Counted from the first letter of the stretch, positions 1 to 8,846 are shown. The stretch: 64,000 nt of DNA from an uncultured Prevotellaceae bacterium (GCA_900320565.1 ONSR01000040.1:1-64000); one strand, 5' to 3'. A program made the numbers and translations. The notes: generated by a model from the letters alone, not told the origin.

Positions 1-5
1 TCCCT

Positions 6-90
6 AAAATCCACGTGAGGATTTGGCAAAATCCACAGGAGGATTTCATCAAATCCACAGCAGGATTTGGGCAAATCCTCTGCAGGATTT
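6..90. repeat. 22-bp palindromic array, AAATCC/GGATTT type
   Basis: Four units start about every 22 bp. Each has AAATCC and GGATTT arms around a variable 6-bp centre (ACGTGA, ACAGGA, ACAGCA, TCTGCA), giving an 18-bp imperfect palindrome followed by a 4-bp spacer. It shows no relation to coding sequence. Its function is unknown. Confidence 0.85.
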
Positions 91-138
91 TCCGAGTTTC
101 GCAAGTGACAGGAAAACAAGGCTATAGAAAAACGTAAA

Positions 139-274
139 AATTACTGCAGTGAAGTTGCTAAACTTCTGCAGAGAAGTTTGGGAACTTCTGCAGAGAAGTT
201 TGGGAACTTCTGCAGAGAAGTTTGGGAACTTGACTGGCGTCGAGCTAAAGCTTCTGCAGAGAAGCTAAAGCTTG
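139..274. repeat. 22-bp palindromic array, CTGCAG-centred
   Basis: CTGCAG centres lie at 144, 166, 188, 210 and 254, all in one 22-bp register; the slot at about 232 is decayed. The middle units read AACTTCTGCAGAGAAGTT plus TGGG. The last has its arms changed to AGCTTCTGCAGAGAAGCT, so both arms changed together. From 275 to 606 I see nothing but a doubled AACGTGTTGGGTT near 403-438. Confidence 0.85.
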
Positions 275-606
275 ACACTCAACAGAGAGCAGTCGTAATT
301 TAATAACCAGTCAACTCTATATAGTCGTCCGACAGAAAACTGACAACCTATATCAGCGAACTACATAGCCTGCGATTATACATCTCAAGCACTTGTCCAA
401 ATCAACGTGTTGGGTTATCTAACTAAACGTGTTGGGTTTTGAGGGCTGACGGGAGTGCTTCCCCAAACAACTGTTGGGCAGCAGCATTTTCCATGCAGGG
501 ACCGATGGGAGAACTGTGAAGTGAGAAATTATTCGGCCGCAGGGCAATAAAAGCAGAGGCTGGCTCGTTCTTAAAGAAAGACGAACAAAAAACATCACTA
601 CGAACC

Positions 607-1323
607 ATGAAAATGAGATTTTCCACTATTCTTTCGGAGAAAACGATTCGGCGAGCAACCTTGATTCTGACGGCTGCGGTGCTGACGACGCTGACGGCTT
701 GCCGAAACAACGAGACACACCGCACGAGGCTGACGAATACGGAGATGGACTCCTACGGCAAGGCAATTGCCGGTCAGTATGAGGGCTCCTACATTATCCT
801 GTGGTCGAACAGCACCATGCCTTGGCACGAGACGGAGGACGGACGCAAGACGAGAGAGAATGTACGGGAAACGGTGGAGAATGTGAGCATCACTGTGACG
901 GACAACACGTTGAGAAGCATTGCTTTCCACAAGTTCCCCATCCGTTTGCTGAGCAACATCATTGAAGACGACGAGGCCCTGAAGGAAGCGCTTGCCGAGG
1001 TGCCGGACATGGACCTGACGGCTCGCTATGGCTGGGCTCTCTACACGGACGAAGTGTCGCCCATCTGGGGCATGTATGACATGATGACGCCGCTGACGCT
1101 GACCTACGGCGGACAGGAACATACCATCATCCTGAAGTTCAAGAATGACGTGACGCAGATACTCGACAAGGCAAAGCTGGAAGGCAGCATGTGCTTCAGT
1201 CAGGTGAGAACCCTGCAGCTCAGCTTCGACGAGCTCCATGTGGACGGAGAACTGGTGCTGAAGGACGACTCGTGGGAGGCAAACGGCGGCGACCTGCTGG
1301 TTGTCTTCAGAATGAAGCAATAA
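607..1323 (+). CDS. putative lipoprotein, DUF4840-like
   Basis: A 238-residue exported protein. The N-terminus is basic, followed by a hydrophobic stretch and the lipobox LTAC near residue 32, so it is probably a lipoprotein anchored by Cys. The rest is a soluble domain with no catalytic motif that I recognise. Its length and sequence style resemble the Bacteroidales DUF4840 family, but that is from memory. An ATG two codons later (613) is an equally good start. It ends 61 bases before the sulfatase gene, which has its own promoter, so the two are probably separate units. Confidence 0.75.
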   Translation: MKMRFSTILSEKTIRRATLILTAAVLTTLTACRNNETHRTRLTNTEMDSYGKAIAGQYEGSYIILWSNSTMPWHETEDGRKTRENVRETVENVSITVTDNTLRSIAFHKFPIRLLSNIIEDDEALKEALAEVPDMDLTARYGWALYTDEVSPIWGMYDMMTPLTLTYGGQEHTIILKFKNDVTQILDKAKLEGSMCFSQVRTLQLSFDELHVDGELVLKDDSWEANGGDLLVVFRMKQ

Positions 1324-1369
1324 GGATTTGTTTTTGAGCAACGTCGTTTCTCATGTCAAGAAAAAGCCG

Positions 1370-1377
1370 TATCTTTG
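1370..1377 (+). promoter_or_regulatory. -7 promoter element of the sulfatase gene
   Basis: TATCTTTG matches the Bacteroidetes -7 consensus TAnnTTTG. It ends only 7 bases before the ATG at 1385, so the transcript should be leaderless or nearly so. It also argues against the longer reading frame that opens at 1328. Confidence 0.7.
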
Positions 1378-1384
1378 CAGCACT

Positions 1385-2968
1385 ATGAAGAGACATTCCC
1401 TCCTTCGCTACGGCACGCTGGCTTCGGCCATGCTGCCCATTGTTCCCACTCTTGCCAAGGACAAGAAGGGGAACGTGGCTGTCGATAAGCGCGAACAGCC
1501 GAATGTGATTATCCTCTATGCCGACGACCTAGGCTATGGCGACTTGGAGTGCTTTGGTGCTACAAGGGTGCAGACGCCGAACGTCAATGCGCTGGCAAAG
1601 AGCGGCATACGCTTTACGAATGTTCACGCGATTGCTGCCACGAGTACGCCATCGCGCTATGGCCTCTTGACTGGCGAGTATGCTTTCCGCCACCAAGGAA
1701 CTGATATTGCGCGAGGTAATGCGGGCATGATTATCCGACCTGAGCAGTTCACGATTGCCGATGCGTTCAAGAACGCTGGTTATGCTACGGCAGCCATCGG
1801 CAAGTGGCATCTGGGCTTGGGCGACAAGGACGGAGAGCAGGACTGGAATGCTCAGCTGCCTATGCATCTTGGCGACATCGGGTTCGACTATCACTACATC
1901 ATGGCTGCGACGGCTGACCGCACGCCTTGTGTCTTCATTGAGCAGGGGCACGTTGCCAACTACGATGAGACGGCTCCGATACTGGTCAGCTATGAAGAGA
2001 ACTTCCCTGGCGAGCCGACGGGCAAGGAGAATCCGGAGCTGCTCTACAACCTGAAGGCGAGTCACGGCCACAACCAGAGCATCGTGAACGGCATAGGTCG
2101 CATCGGCTACATGAAGGGCGGCGGCAAAGCTCTCTGGAAGGACGAGAACATTGCCGACAGCATAGCAGCTCATGCGCTTGGCTTCATCCGCAAACATCAG
2201 CAAGAGCCTTTCTTTATGTATCTGGCTACCAATGATGTACATGTGCCGCGCTTCCCTCATGAGCGCTTCAGGGGAAAGAACCCGATGGGCTTCCGCGGCG
2301 ACGCCATCGCACAGTTCGATTGGACGGTGGGGCAGGTTGTCAGCGAGTTGGAACGCTTGGGCCTCAGGAAGAACACCCTTATCATCCTGAGCAGCGACAA
2401 TGGTCCGGTGGTGGATGACGGCTATCAGGACAGGGCAGTCGAACTGCTTGGCGACCACAAGCCTGCTGGTCCGTATCGTGCCGGCAAGTACAGCACCTTC
2501 GAAGGCGGCACGATTGTTCCGGCGATTGTCTCTTGGCCGAAGCGGGTCGAGGCCGGCGGGGAGTCGGATGCTCTCGTGTCGCAGATCGACTGGCTGGCTT
2601 CGCTCTCAGCCCTCGTGGGTGCTCGTATTCCCCGAGGCGGGGCGATAGACAGCGAGAACCGGCTCGGCACATTGCTTGGCGAGAACAAGGAAGACCGCCC
2701 GTATGTCTTGGAGCAAGCTGCCAACCATACACTCTCGGTTCGAACAAAGGCGTGGAAGTACATCCCGCCCAGCCAAGGTCCGGCCATCATCTCCGGTCCG
2801 AACATGGAGAGCGGATACAGTCGTGAGCCTCAACTCTACGACATGCGTCAGCCCTACGAACAGGAGAACCTCGCCCTCAAGCAACCGCAAGTGGTGTTCG
2901 AGATGCAGTCGTACATCGAAAAGGAACGTACGAAAGGCTCCAGTTACAAGTCGCCTATCTCGAAGTAA
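1385..2968 (+). CDS. sulfatase, Ser-type, exported
   Basis: A 527-residue member of the sulfatase/alkaline phosphatase superfamily that cleaves sulfate esters, probably on host or plant glycans. An N-terminal hydrophobic segment suggests export. The metal site DDLGYGD is near residue 45. The active-site motif is STPSR in ATSTPSRYGLLTG, so the nucleophile would be a formylglycine made from Ser by an anaerobic maturase. GKWHLG and the C-terminal metal motif SSDNGP are present. The open frame extends upstream to 1328, but the promoter at 1370-1377 lies inside that extension, so ATG 1385 is chosen. The GH16 gene follows after 3 bases. The substrate cannot be told. Confidence 0.88.
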   Translation: MKRHSLLRYGTLASAMLPIVPTLAKDKKGNVAVDKREQPNVIILYADDLGYGDLECFGATRVQTPNVNALAKSGIRFTNVHAIAATSTPSRYGLLTGEYAFRHQGTDIARGNAGMIIRPEQFTIADAFKNAGYATAAIGKWHLGLGDKDGEQDWNAQLPMHLGDIGFDYHYIMAATADRTPCVFIEQGHVANYDETAPILVSYEENFPGEPTGKENPELLYNLKASHGHNQSIVNGIGRIGYMKGGGKALWKDENIADSIAAHALGFIRKHQQEPFFMYLATNDVHVPRFPHERFRGKNPMGFRGDAIAQFDWTVGQVVSELERLGLRKNTLIILSSDNGPVVDDGYQDRAVELLGDHKPAGPYRAGKYSTFEGGTIVPAIVSWPKRVEAGGESDALVSQIDWLASLSALVGARIPRGGAIDSENRLGTLLGENKEDRPYVLEQAANHTLSVRTKAWKYIPPSQGPAIISGPNMESGYSREPQLYDMRQPYEQENLALKQPQVVFEMQSYIEKERTKGSSYKSPISK

Positions 2969-2971
2969 AAA

Positions 2972-3895
2972 ATGCTTGAAGTTAAAATGGAAGTAAATTC
3001 GCTTCGCTCATGGAAGTTAAAAAGGACAATACCATTCTCTCTGGTGGGCGTTGTCCTGATGCTTGTTGCCGTTTGCTTCGGCTCTTCTGCCGACGTGCAG
3101 GCGAAGGGGAAGAAGCGTCGCGCGTGTATTGAATTCTCGAAGAAAGAGCTGGAAAAAGCGCTGAAACGTGAACGAGAGGGCTGGCAGCTGGTGTGGCACG
3201 ACGAGTTCGACGGCAAGTCGCTCTCCGACGCATGGACGCGCATCCCCCGCTTCAAGAACCCGTCCGAGTGGGATAAGTATATGAGCAGCGACGACAGACT
3301 CTACAAGGTGAAAGGCGGCGTGCTCACGCTCTACGGCCTGGTGAACGACTTCCTGCCCGAAGACACGGCCCACTTCCTGACTGGCGGCGTCTATACAAAA
3401 GACAGGGTTTACTTCCAGAGGGGCAGAGTGGATGTCCGCCTGAAGACAGACGATGCCTCGGGAGCCTGGCCAGCTGCTTGGCTACTGCCCGACGGGCGAT
3501 GGCCTCACGATGGGGAAATCGACATCATGGAAAGGCTGAACTACGATGACTACGCGCATCAGACGATTCATTCGGCCATTACCGAGTACGACCACGAAAA
3601 GCGAAAGACTCAGAACTGGCACTACACGGCGCCCATCAAGAAAGGCGACTGGAACGTCTATAGCGTGGTGCTTTATGAAGATAGCGTCAGTTTCCTCATC
3701 AACGACAAGTTGACGTTCACCTATCGTAAAGAGCCAGAGCACGGACCTGGACAGTTTCCGTATGACAGGCCGATGTACCTCTTGCTCGATATGCAGCTGG
3801 GAGGCGACTGGGTAGGCCCTATCAATCCGAAGGAACTGCCGTACCGCTACCAGATAGACTACGTGCGCTTTTACAAAATGAAGAACGAAAAATGA
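2972..3895 (+). CDS. glycoside hydrolase family 16 (beta-glucanase-like)
   Basis: A 307-residue secreted endo-acting glycoside hydrolase. After a basic N-terminus comes one hydrophobic segment (about residues 20-40), then a GH16 jelly-roll domain starting at WQLVWHDEFDG. The GH16 catalytic signature ExDxxE is present as GEIDIMERL, giving nucleophile Glu, Asp and acid/base Glu. The C-terminus YQIDYVRFYK is the usual last strand. A start at ATG 2987 (MEVNSL) is also possible. Its position next to a sulfatase fits breakdown of an external polysaccharide, but laminarin, licheninan or agar-type specificity cannot be read out. Its end overlaps the next gene by 4 bases. Confidence 0.88.
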   Translation: MLEVKMEVNSLRSWKLKRTIPFSLVGVVLMLVAVCFGSSADVQAKGKKRRACIEFSKKELEKALKREREGWQLVWHDEFDGKSLSDAWTRIPRFKNPSEWDKYMSSDDRLYKVKGGVLTLYGLVNDFLPEDTAHFLTGGVYTKDRVYFQRGRVDVRLKTDDASGAWPAAWLLPDGRWPHDGEIDIMERLNYDDYAHQTIHSAITEYDHEKRKTQNWHYTAPIKKGDWNVYSVVLYEDSVSFLINDKLTFTYRKEPEHGPGQFPYDRPMYLLLDMQLGGDWVGPINPKELPYRYQIDYVRFYKMKNEK

Positions 3896-4509
3896 AGAAT
3901 GAAGAATGGAAGAAGCTGATTGCTTCGCTGGCTATGTTGCTGGTATGGGCGGGTTGCTTCGCCCAACAGAGCGCGACGGCAAAGCGGATGGCGCAGCAGG
4001 GATTGGTCGATATCCTGTCCGTCGATAGCACGATTCAAGTAAGTCTGATGTACAGCCGGCCCGACAACTTCACCGGCAAGGTGCTCTACACCGACCTTCG
4101 CGAAGCATATCTTCACCCAAAGGCTGCTACCGCAGTGGCAAAGGCTCAACAGGCCCTGAAGAAACTCAGGCCGGAACTGAGCCTGAAGATCTATGATGCA
4201 ACGCGTCCGATGAGCGTTCAGCAGAAGATGTGGAACGTGCTCGCCGTCGATATCACGCTTTGCAAGGCTGCCACAGGCGATACCCTCGACATGGGCACAC
4301 AGGTGGATTTCCTTGGGCCCTACGCTCATATTGACGACGAAGCCGGCCTCGTTGCCAAACACATCATTACCTCCGAAGCAAAGAAGAACAGAGAATTGCT
4401 CCGCAAGGTAATGAAAGAAGCCGGATTCATTCCATTAAAGACAGAATGGTGGCACTTTAACCTCGTCTCTCGAGCTGAGGCTAAAGCACATTATAAAGCC
4501 ATTAAGTAA
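3892..4509 (+). CDS. VanX-like D-Ala-D-Ala dipeptidase (M15D) lacking the zinc motif
   Basis: 205 residues with an N-terminal signal peptide. It aligns with the peptidase M15D family: a YDATRP segment (residues 101-106), VDITL (119-123) and the C-terminal catalytic EWWHFN (185-190). The family motif SxHxxGxAxD should lie just before VDITL, but here MWNVL (113-117) runs straight into AVDITL. The segment of roughly 25 residues carrying the first zinc ligand His is absent, while Asp120, Glu185 and His188 remain. The reading frame is intact. As written the enzyme should bind zinc poorly or not at all, so it may be inactive or have changed role. It starts inside the end of the GH16 gene and is probably co-transcribed with it. 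Confidence 0.75.
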   Translation: MKNEEWKKLIASLAMLLVWAGCFAQQSATAKRMAQQGLVDILSVDSTIQVSLMYSRPDNFTGKVLYTDLREAYLHPKAATAVAKAQQALKKLRPELSLKIYDATRPMSVQQKMWNVLAVDITLCKAATGDTLDMGTQVDFLGPYAHIDDEAGLVAKHIITSEAKKNRELLRKVMKEAGFIPLKTEWWHFNLVSRAEAKAHYKAIK

Positions 4510-4536
4510 GAGCAGGACAAGCGTTCTAGAGATCCC

Positions 4537-6270
4537 TTAGGGCGTCACCTCTTCCTGTGGTTTGATGTCCTCAATCTGCAGCTGCACTTCGCCTCGTTTG
4601 TGGCTGTTCTCCTCGATGTGATAGACAATATCGAAGGCGCGCTTAGTCTTTATGTAGCGAGCCTGCGAACTCTGGCCAAAAGCAATGCCATTCATCACGT
4701 TGCTGCTCTTGGAATCCACAAGTTCCAGCTTGATGTGCTCCTGGTCGCGACCCACCACCTTACTGGTGCCGTAGTCATAGACCTGACGGGTGCAGAAGAG
4801 GGGCTTTGGGTTGTCGGGACCATAAGGTGCAAAGCGCTTGAGGTTAGAGACAATGCGACGGTTGATTTCGCGGAAGTCAACCTCTGCATCGATGCGGAGG
4901 ATGGCATTCACCTGCTCAGGCTGTATGTTCTCCTGGACATATTGTTCGAACCTTCTGCGGAACTCGGGAATGTTCTGCGCCGGCATGCTTAAGCCCGCGG
5001 CATACGTGTGTCCGCCAAAGTTCTCGAGGAGGTCGGCACAACTCTCTATGGCCTTATAGACATCAAACCCCGGTACGCTTCGTGCCGAGCCAGTCGCCAT
5101 TCCGTCGTCATTGCAAGTGAGGACAACGCTGGGCTTGTAGAAGACTTCCGTCAGACGCGAGGCCACGATGCCGATAATGCCGCGATGCCATTCCTCATTG
5201 AACAGGACGATGGACTTGTGTTCGTGCCGATGTTCCAGCGTCTTGACGATGCGGTTCGCTTCTTCCGTCATCGACTTATCCAAGTCCTTACGCTGCTCGT
5301 TGTACTCGTTTATTTGCTCTGCCAGCTTCCCCGCTGCCTGCTGATCCTTCTCAATGAGGAGGGCCACAGCTTCATTGCCGGTCTGCATACGTCCGGAGGC
5401 ATTGATGCGAGGTCCAATCTTAAAGATGATGTCCCCAAGGGATATTTCCTTGTTGGTCAGCCCACATATCTCCATCAAGGCCTTCACGCCTATGCTTGGG
5501 GAACTGTTAAGCTGTCGCAAGCCATGATAAGCCAGTATGCGATTCTCGCCCATGATGGGTACGAGGTCTGCCGCAATACTGATGGCGCACAGGTCGAGCA
5601 GTGGGATGAGGCTTGAGAACTCTATGCCGTTGTTGATGGCAAAAGCCTGAATCAGTTTGAATCCTACGCCACAACCACACAGGTGCTCGTAGGGATAGGT
5701 ATTATCAAAGCGCTTGGCATTGAGAATGGCCACAGCTGGTGGCAATTCTTCGCCAGGCACATGATGGTCACAGATAATGAAGTCGATGCCTTTTTCCTTG
5801 GCATAGGCGACTTCTTCGATAGCCTTGATGCCGCAATCCAGCACGATGACAAGACCGACGCCCGTCTCCTGGGCATAGTCCACACCCTTGCGGGAGACAC
5901 CATACCCATCTTCGTTTCGGTCGGGGATGTAGTAGTCGATGTTGCTATAGAACTGCTGGAGGAAGCGATAAACTAAGGCTACGGCAGTACATCCGTCCAC
6001 ATCGTAGTCACCATAGACGAGGATGCGTTCCTTGCGCCCAAGTGCTTCGTTGAGACGGTTCACAGCCTTCTGCATATCCTGAAACAGGAAGGGGTCGTGC
6101 AGGTCGGTGAGCTGAGGACGGAAGAACTTACGTGCCTCCTGCACACTGTCTATGCCGCGGGCAATCAATACCCGTGCCAGAACAGGGTTTATCTTCAGCT
6201 CCTCTGCCATTTCCCCCGCAAGCTTCAGCTGTGCGTCGGAAGGCGGATTATAACTCCACTCGTAGTTCAT
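4537..6270 (-). CDS. recJ: single-stranded-DNA-specific exonuclease RecJ
   Basis: 577 residues, the usual RecJ length. It degrades single-stranded DNA 5' to 3' in recombination and mismatch repair. The DHH-family motifs are in order: DYDVDG near residue 87, DCG near 145 and the hallmark DHH in IICDHHVPGEE near 165. The DHHA1 motif follows with SARSVPGFD and GGHTYAAG near residues 390-420, then an OB-like C-terminal domain. The start is MNYEWSYNPPS. The gene lies 23 bases downstream of the CoA-transferase gene on the same strand and has no promoter element of its own, so they are probably co-transcribed. Confidence 0.95.
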   Translation of the reverse strand: MNYEWSYNPPSDAQLKLAGEMAEELKINPVLARVLIARGIDSVQEARKFFRPQLTDLHDPFLFQDMQKAVNRLNEALGRKERILVYGDYDVDGCTAVALVYRFLQQFYSNIDYYIPDRNEDGYGVSRKGVDYAQETGVGLVIVLDCGIKAIEEVAYAKEKGIDFIICDHHVPGEELPPAVAILNAKRFDNTYPYEHLCGCGVGFKLIQAFAINNGIEFSSLIPLLDLCAISIAADLVPIMGENRILAYHGLRQLNSSPSIGVKALMEICGLTNKEISLGDIIFKIGPRINASGRMQTGNEAVALLIEKDQQAAGKLAEQINEYNEQRKDLDKSMTEEANRIVKTLEHRHEHKSIVLFNEEWHRGIIGIVASRLTEVFYKPSVVLTCNDDGMATGSARSVPGFDVYKAIESCADLLENFGGHTYAAGLSMPAQNIPEFRRRFEQYVQENIQPEQVNAILRIDAEVDFREINRRIVSNLKRFAPYGPDNPKPLFCTRQVYDYGTSKVVGRDQEHIKLELVDSKSSNVMNGIAFGQSSQARYIKTKRAFDIVYHIEENSHKRGEVQLQIEDIKPQEEVTP

Positions 6271-6293
6271 CGTAAAAAGAGACGAGATGGAGC

Positions 6294-7805
6294 TTACTTG
6301 ATATACTCTGAGAAATCGGTCAGATGCATGTCGCCCTTGCGCAGGAAGGTGTCGTGCATGGCGAAGGCAGCAGAGAGCTCGTGATGGGTGTGACCGCCAC
6401 GTTTCTCTGCGTACTTGAGGTAATCCTGCAGCATAGGACGGTAGTCGGGATGAGCCACCTTGATGAGTTCCTGTGCCTTCTGCATGTCGCTCTTATGACG
6501 AAGGTCGGCCACACCGTACTCCGTTATGACGGCATCGATGTAGTGGTTGGTATGATCGATATGACTGGCGAAGGGAACGATGCTTGAGATTGCGCCGCCC
6601 TTGGTTGTGGAGCCGCAAGTGAAGATGGTCAGATAAGCGTTGGCTGCAAAGTCTGCCGAGCCGCCGATGCCGTTCATCATCTTTGTGCCGCATATCTTGG
6701 TACTGTTCACGTGGCCATAGAGGTCGCACTCGATGGCTGTGTTGAGTGCGCAGACACCCAGACGGGCAATGACTTCGGGGCAGTTGCTTATCTCTGAGGG
6801 ACGCAACACGAGCTTGTCCTTGAAGAAGTCTATATTGTCGTAGATGTCGAGGAGGCACTCGTTGGTGACCGTCAGAGAGCAGGCCGATGCCGAGAGCACG
6901 CGACCTTGTTTCATCAGGCCTACGGGAGCGTCCTGCAACACTTCTGTATAGATGTTGAAGTTAGGCACTTCGGGGCACTGTCCGAGGGCGCCCAGGACGG
7001 CATTTGCACCACTGCCTACACCGCTCTGCAGATTGAGGAAAGACTTCGGGATGAGGCCTTTCTTGAGGTTGAGCAGCAGGAAGTCTGCCACGTTCTGACC
7101 TATCTGAGTGGTGATGGGGTCTGGGTCCTTGAAGCTGCGAGCCTCGTCGGGAACGTTACATTCCACTACGCCAACGATGCGGTCGGCGTCCACTTCGACG
7201 TAAGGCTTACCGATGCGGTCGCTGGCCTTGGTAATCATGATGGGCGTGCGGAAGGGATGATCCTCTATTTCATAAACGTCGTGAATACCCTTACTGTTGG
7301 GGCTGTGGAACGCATTGAGCTCCACGATGATGCCTTCCGTAGCGAGGCGACACACGGTGGGGCTGATGCCGCCGGCTGCCGTGAGGTAGATGCGGGCTTT
7401 GTTGCCCACCTTCTCCAGGGCGCAGGCCTCTATGATAGCCCAGTTCACCTGCCCGAGATATCCCTGACGAATCTGGGTTGCCATGTTCGAGAGGTTGAGG
7501 TCGGAGTAGTTCAGCGTGTTCTGGTTGACGTTCTTACGGAAGTCGGGATTGGTGGTGTAGGGTGCTCGGAAGTCGATGGCCATCGCGTTCGAGAGGTCAC
7601 CATCGCAACTCTGTCCGGTGCTGGCACCTGTGAAGACACTGATTTTAAAGGGTCGTCCGGCTTCATGTTCTGCTACTGCTTTCTTGGCAATCTCTGCCGG
7701 AGTACACTTTGCGACGCCTGCTGGTGTGAAACCACTCAGGCCGATTGTTTGTCCATTTTGGACAAGGGCTGCTGCTTCTGCAGCGGTAATTCTATTGAAA
7801 TCCAT
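6294..7805 (-). CDS. acetyl-CoA hydrolase / succinyl-CoA:acetate CoA-transferase
   Basis: 503 residues of the Ach1/Cat1 family, which moves CoA between acetate and succinate or related acids. In a fermenting Bacteroidales this links acetate to the succinate-propionate route. The N-terminal domain has the Gly-rich LSGFTPAG and GASTGQSCDGDL stretches. The region GIGGSADFAANA and the later TEYGVADLR are typical of the family. The open frame runs to 7883, but the first 26 codons include the promoter, so ATG 7805 (MDFNRITA) is used. recJ follows on the same strand. Confidence 0.92.
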   Translation of the reverse strand: MDFNRITAAEAAALVQNGQTIGLSGFTPAGVAKCTPAEIAKKAVAEHEAGRPFKISVFTGASTGQSCDGDLSNAMAIDFRAPYTTNPDFRKNVNQNTLNYSDLNLSNMATQIRQGYLGQVNWAIIEACALEKVGNKARIYLTAAGGISPTVCRLATEGIIVELNAFHSPNSKGIHDVYEIEDHPFRTPIMITKASDRIGKPYVEVDADRIVGVVECNVPDEARSFKDPDPITTQIGQNVADFLLLNLKKGLIPKSFLNLQSGVGSGANAVLGALGQCPEVPNFNIYTEVLQDAPVGLMKQGRVLSASACSLTVTNECLLDIYDNIDFFKDKLVLRPSEISNCPEVIARLGVCALNTAIECDLYGHVNSTKICGTKMMNGIGGSADFAANAYLTIFTCGSTTKGGAISSIVPFASHIDHTNHYIDAVITEYGVADLRHKSDMQKAQELIKVAHPDYRPMLQDYLKYAEKRGGHTHHELSAAFAMHDTFLRKGDMHLTDFSEYIK

Positions 7806-7830
7806 GATGTGTTTGTTTATATTTTGCGGG

Positions 7831-7838
7831 CAAAGGTA
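7831..7838 (-). promoter_or_regulatory. -7 promoter element of the CoA-transferase/recJ unit
   Basis: On the minus strand it reads TACCTTTG, a perfect TAnnTTTG, 25 bases before the start codon at 7805. Confidence 0.7.
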
Positions 7839-7900
7839 CAAAAAAAAACGGAGAAAAGTACCCTTTATAAACCTTTTTAACACACATCAAAGGTGTTTTG

Positions 7901-8491
7901 TCAAAGATGAGGCTCTTTTTGGAAGAAAGTACGATAGTTTTCGGCCATCAAGGAGCACAAATTCGTCAGGTCGAGGCCTCTTTTTTGTGCCACATTATTA
8001 TATATTTCCTTGATTGAGGACTCTGCGTCGGCATCTGTCTCAAGCATAAGGCGTTCCGCAGGACAGAGCAGCAAACTCTCCTCATTATGCTGGGGGCCCA
8101 AGCTGACGAAGAAGCCTGCATCGACGAGCGAACGCAGTTGCTGGGGTTTGCCACGAAAGCCGTGGAGCATCCAGGACTGCTTGGGGTTCAGAGACTTACG
8201 CAAGTGGAGCAGGCGTTCGATGGCTTTCACGCAATGGATGATGAGCGGCTTCCCGAACTCTTCGCTTAGGCTGACTTGCCGGACGAACACTTCTTCCTGC
8301 ACCGACATCGACGGTCCCTTCAATGCGTCGAGGCCACATTCCCCGATGGCCAACTTGGCCGAAAGGTCGGGGACAGACTGCTTCTGGTCCGCCCTCCATG
8401 GGTGGATGCCCCACGTGTCGCGCCCGTCAACGACGGCTACGACGTCCTGCTCGGCAGGAACCTGATGCGTATGGAAATCGATGTAGGTCAT
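7901..8491 (-). CDS. TatD family metal-dependent hydrolase
   Basis: 196 residues, a short member of the TatD DNase family (TIM-barrel metallohydrolase). The metal-binding HTH of DFHTHQ is at the N-terminus, followed by GIHPW, IGECGLD (about residues 70-76), IIHCVKA, LHGFRG and LETDAD. The family average is nearer 250 residues, but short forms beside yidD/rnpA are common in Bacteroidetes. It probably acts on nucleic acid 3' ends; that is family knowledge. It is the last gene of a minus-strand run from the LOG-type gene, separated from yidD by a CCCTATAGGG array. Confidence 0.88.
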   Translation of the reverse strand: MTYIDFHTHQVPAEQDVVAVVDGRDTWGIHPWRADQKQSVPDLSAKLAIGECGLDALKGPSMSVQEEVFVRQVSLSEEFGKPLIIHCVKAIERLLHLRKSLNPKQSWMLHGFRGKPQQLRSLVDAGFFVSLGPQHNEESLLLCPAERLMLETDADAESSIKEIYNNVAQKRGLDLTNLCSLMAENYRTFFQKEPHL

Positions 8492-8501
8492 AGTCTGTTT
8501 T

Positions 8502-8586
8502 ATTCCCCTATAGGGCGTTGCACATTCCCCTATAGGGCGTTGGTCATTCCCCTATAGGGCGCCAGTCATTCCCCTATAGGGCGTTG
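8502..8586. repeat. 22-bp palindromic array, CCCTATAGGG type
   Basis: Four units at exactly 22-bp period, each with a CCCTATAGGG core inside ATTCCCCTATAGGGCGTT and a 4-bp variable spacer. It fills the gap between yidD and tatD. The same unit recurs at 14249, 23022, 55201 and inside mnmG. Confidence 0.95.
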
Positions 8587-8597
8587 AATCACCCTGC

Positions 8598-8846
8598 CTA
8601 CGGCACCGGATCATATCCGCTTCCGCCCCAGGGATGGCAGCGCAGCAGACGCTTCACGGCAAGCCACAGTCCCTTGAAAGGTCCGTATTTCCGCAAGGCC
8701 TCCACTGCATATTGGCTGCAGGTGGGCGTGTAGCGGCACGACGGAGGCGTCAGCGGAGAGATGAACCGCTGGTACAGACGAACGAACATGATGAGCAACC
8801 ACGTCAGCAAGTCCGTCGCTTTACGAATCGGCCGAAACACTTTCAT
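8598..8846 (-). CDS. yidD: membrane protein insertion efficiency factor YidD
   Basis: 82 residues. An amphipathic N-terminus leads into the diagnostic [25 protein letters not shown] with three conserved Cys, and the end [12 protein letters not shown] is also diagnostic. It helps YidC insert membrane proteins. It overlaps the end of rnpA by 26 bases, the usual tight rnpA-yidD coupling. Confidence 0.95.
   Translation of the reverse strand: MKVFRPIRKATDLLTWLLIMFVRLYQRFISPLTPPSCRYTPTCSQYAVEALRKYGPFKGLWLAVKRLLRCHPWGGSGYDPVP

Noticed and set aside
139..274. CRISPR array
   Set aside because: Repeats are palindromic and separated by only 4 bases, so there are no spacers of 25-40 bases, and no cas gene is near. 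The same holds for the arrays at 8502, 14249, 23022, 50334 and 55201.
1328..1384. 19-codon N-terminal extension of the sulfatase
   Set aside because: The extension contains the -7 promoter element and lacks any similarity to sulfatase leaders.
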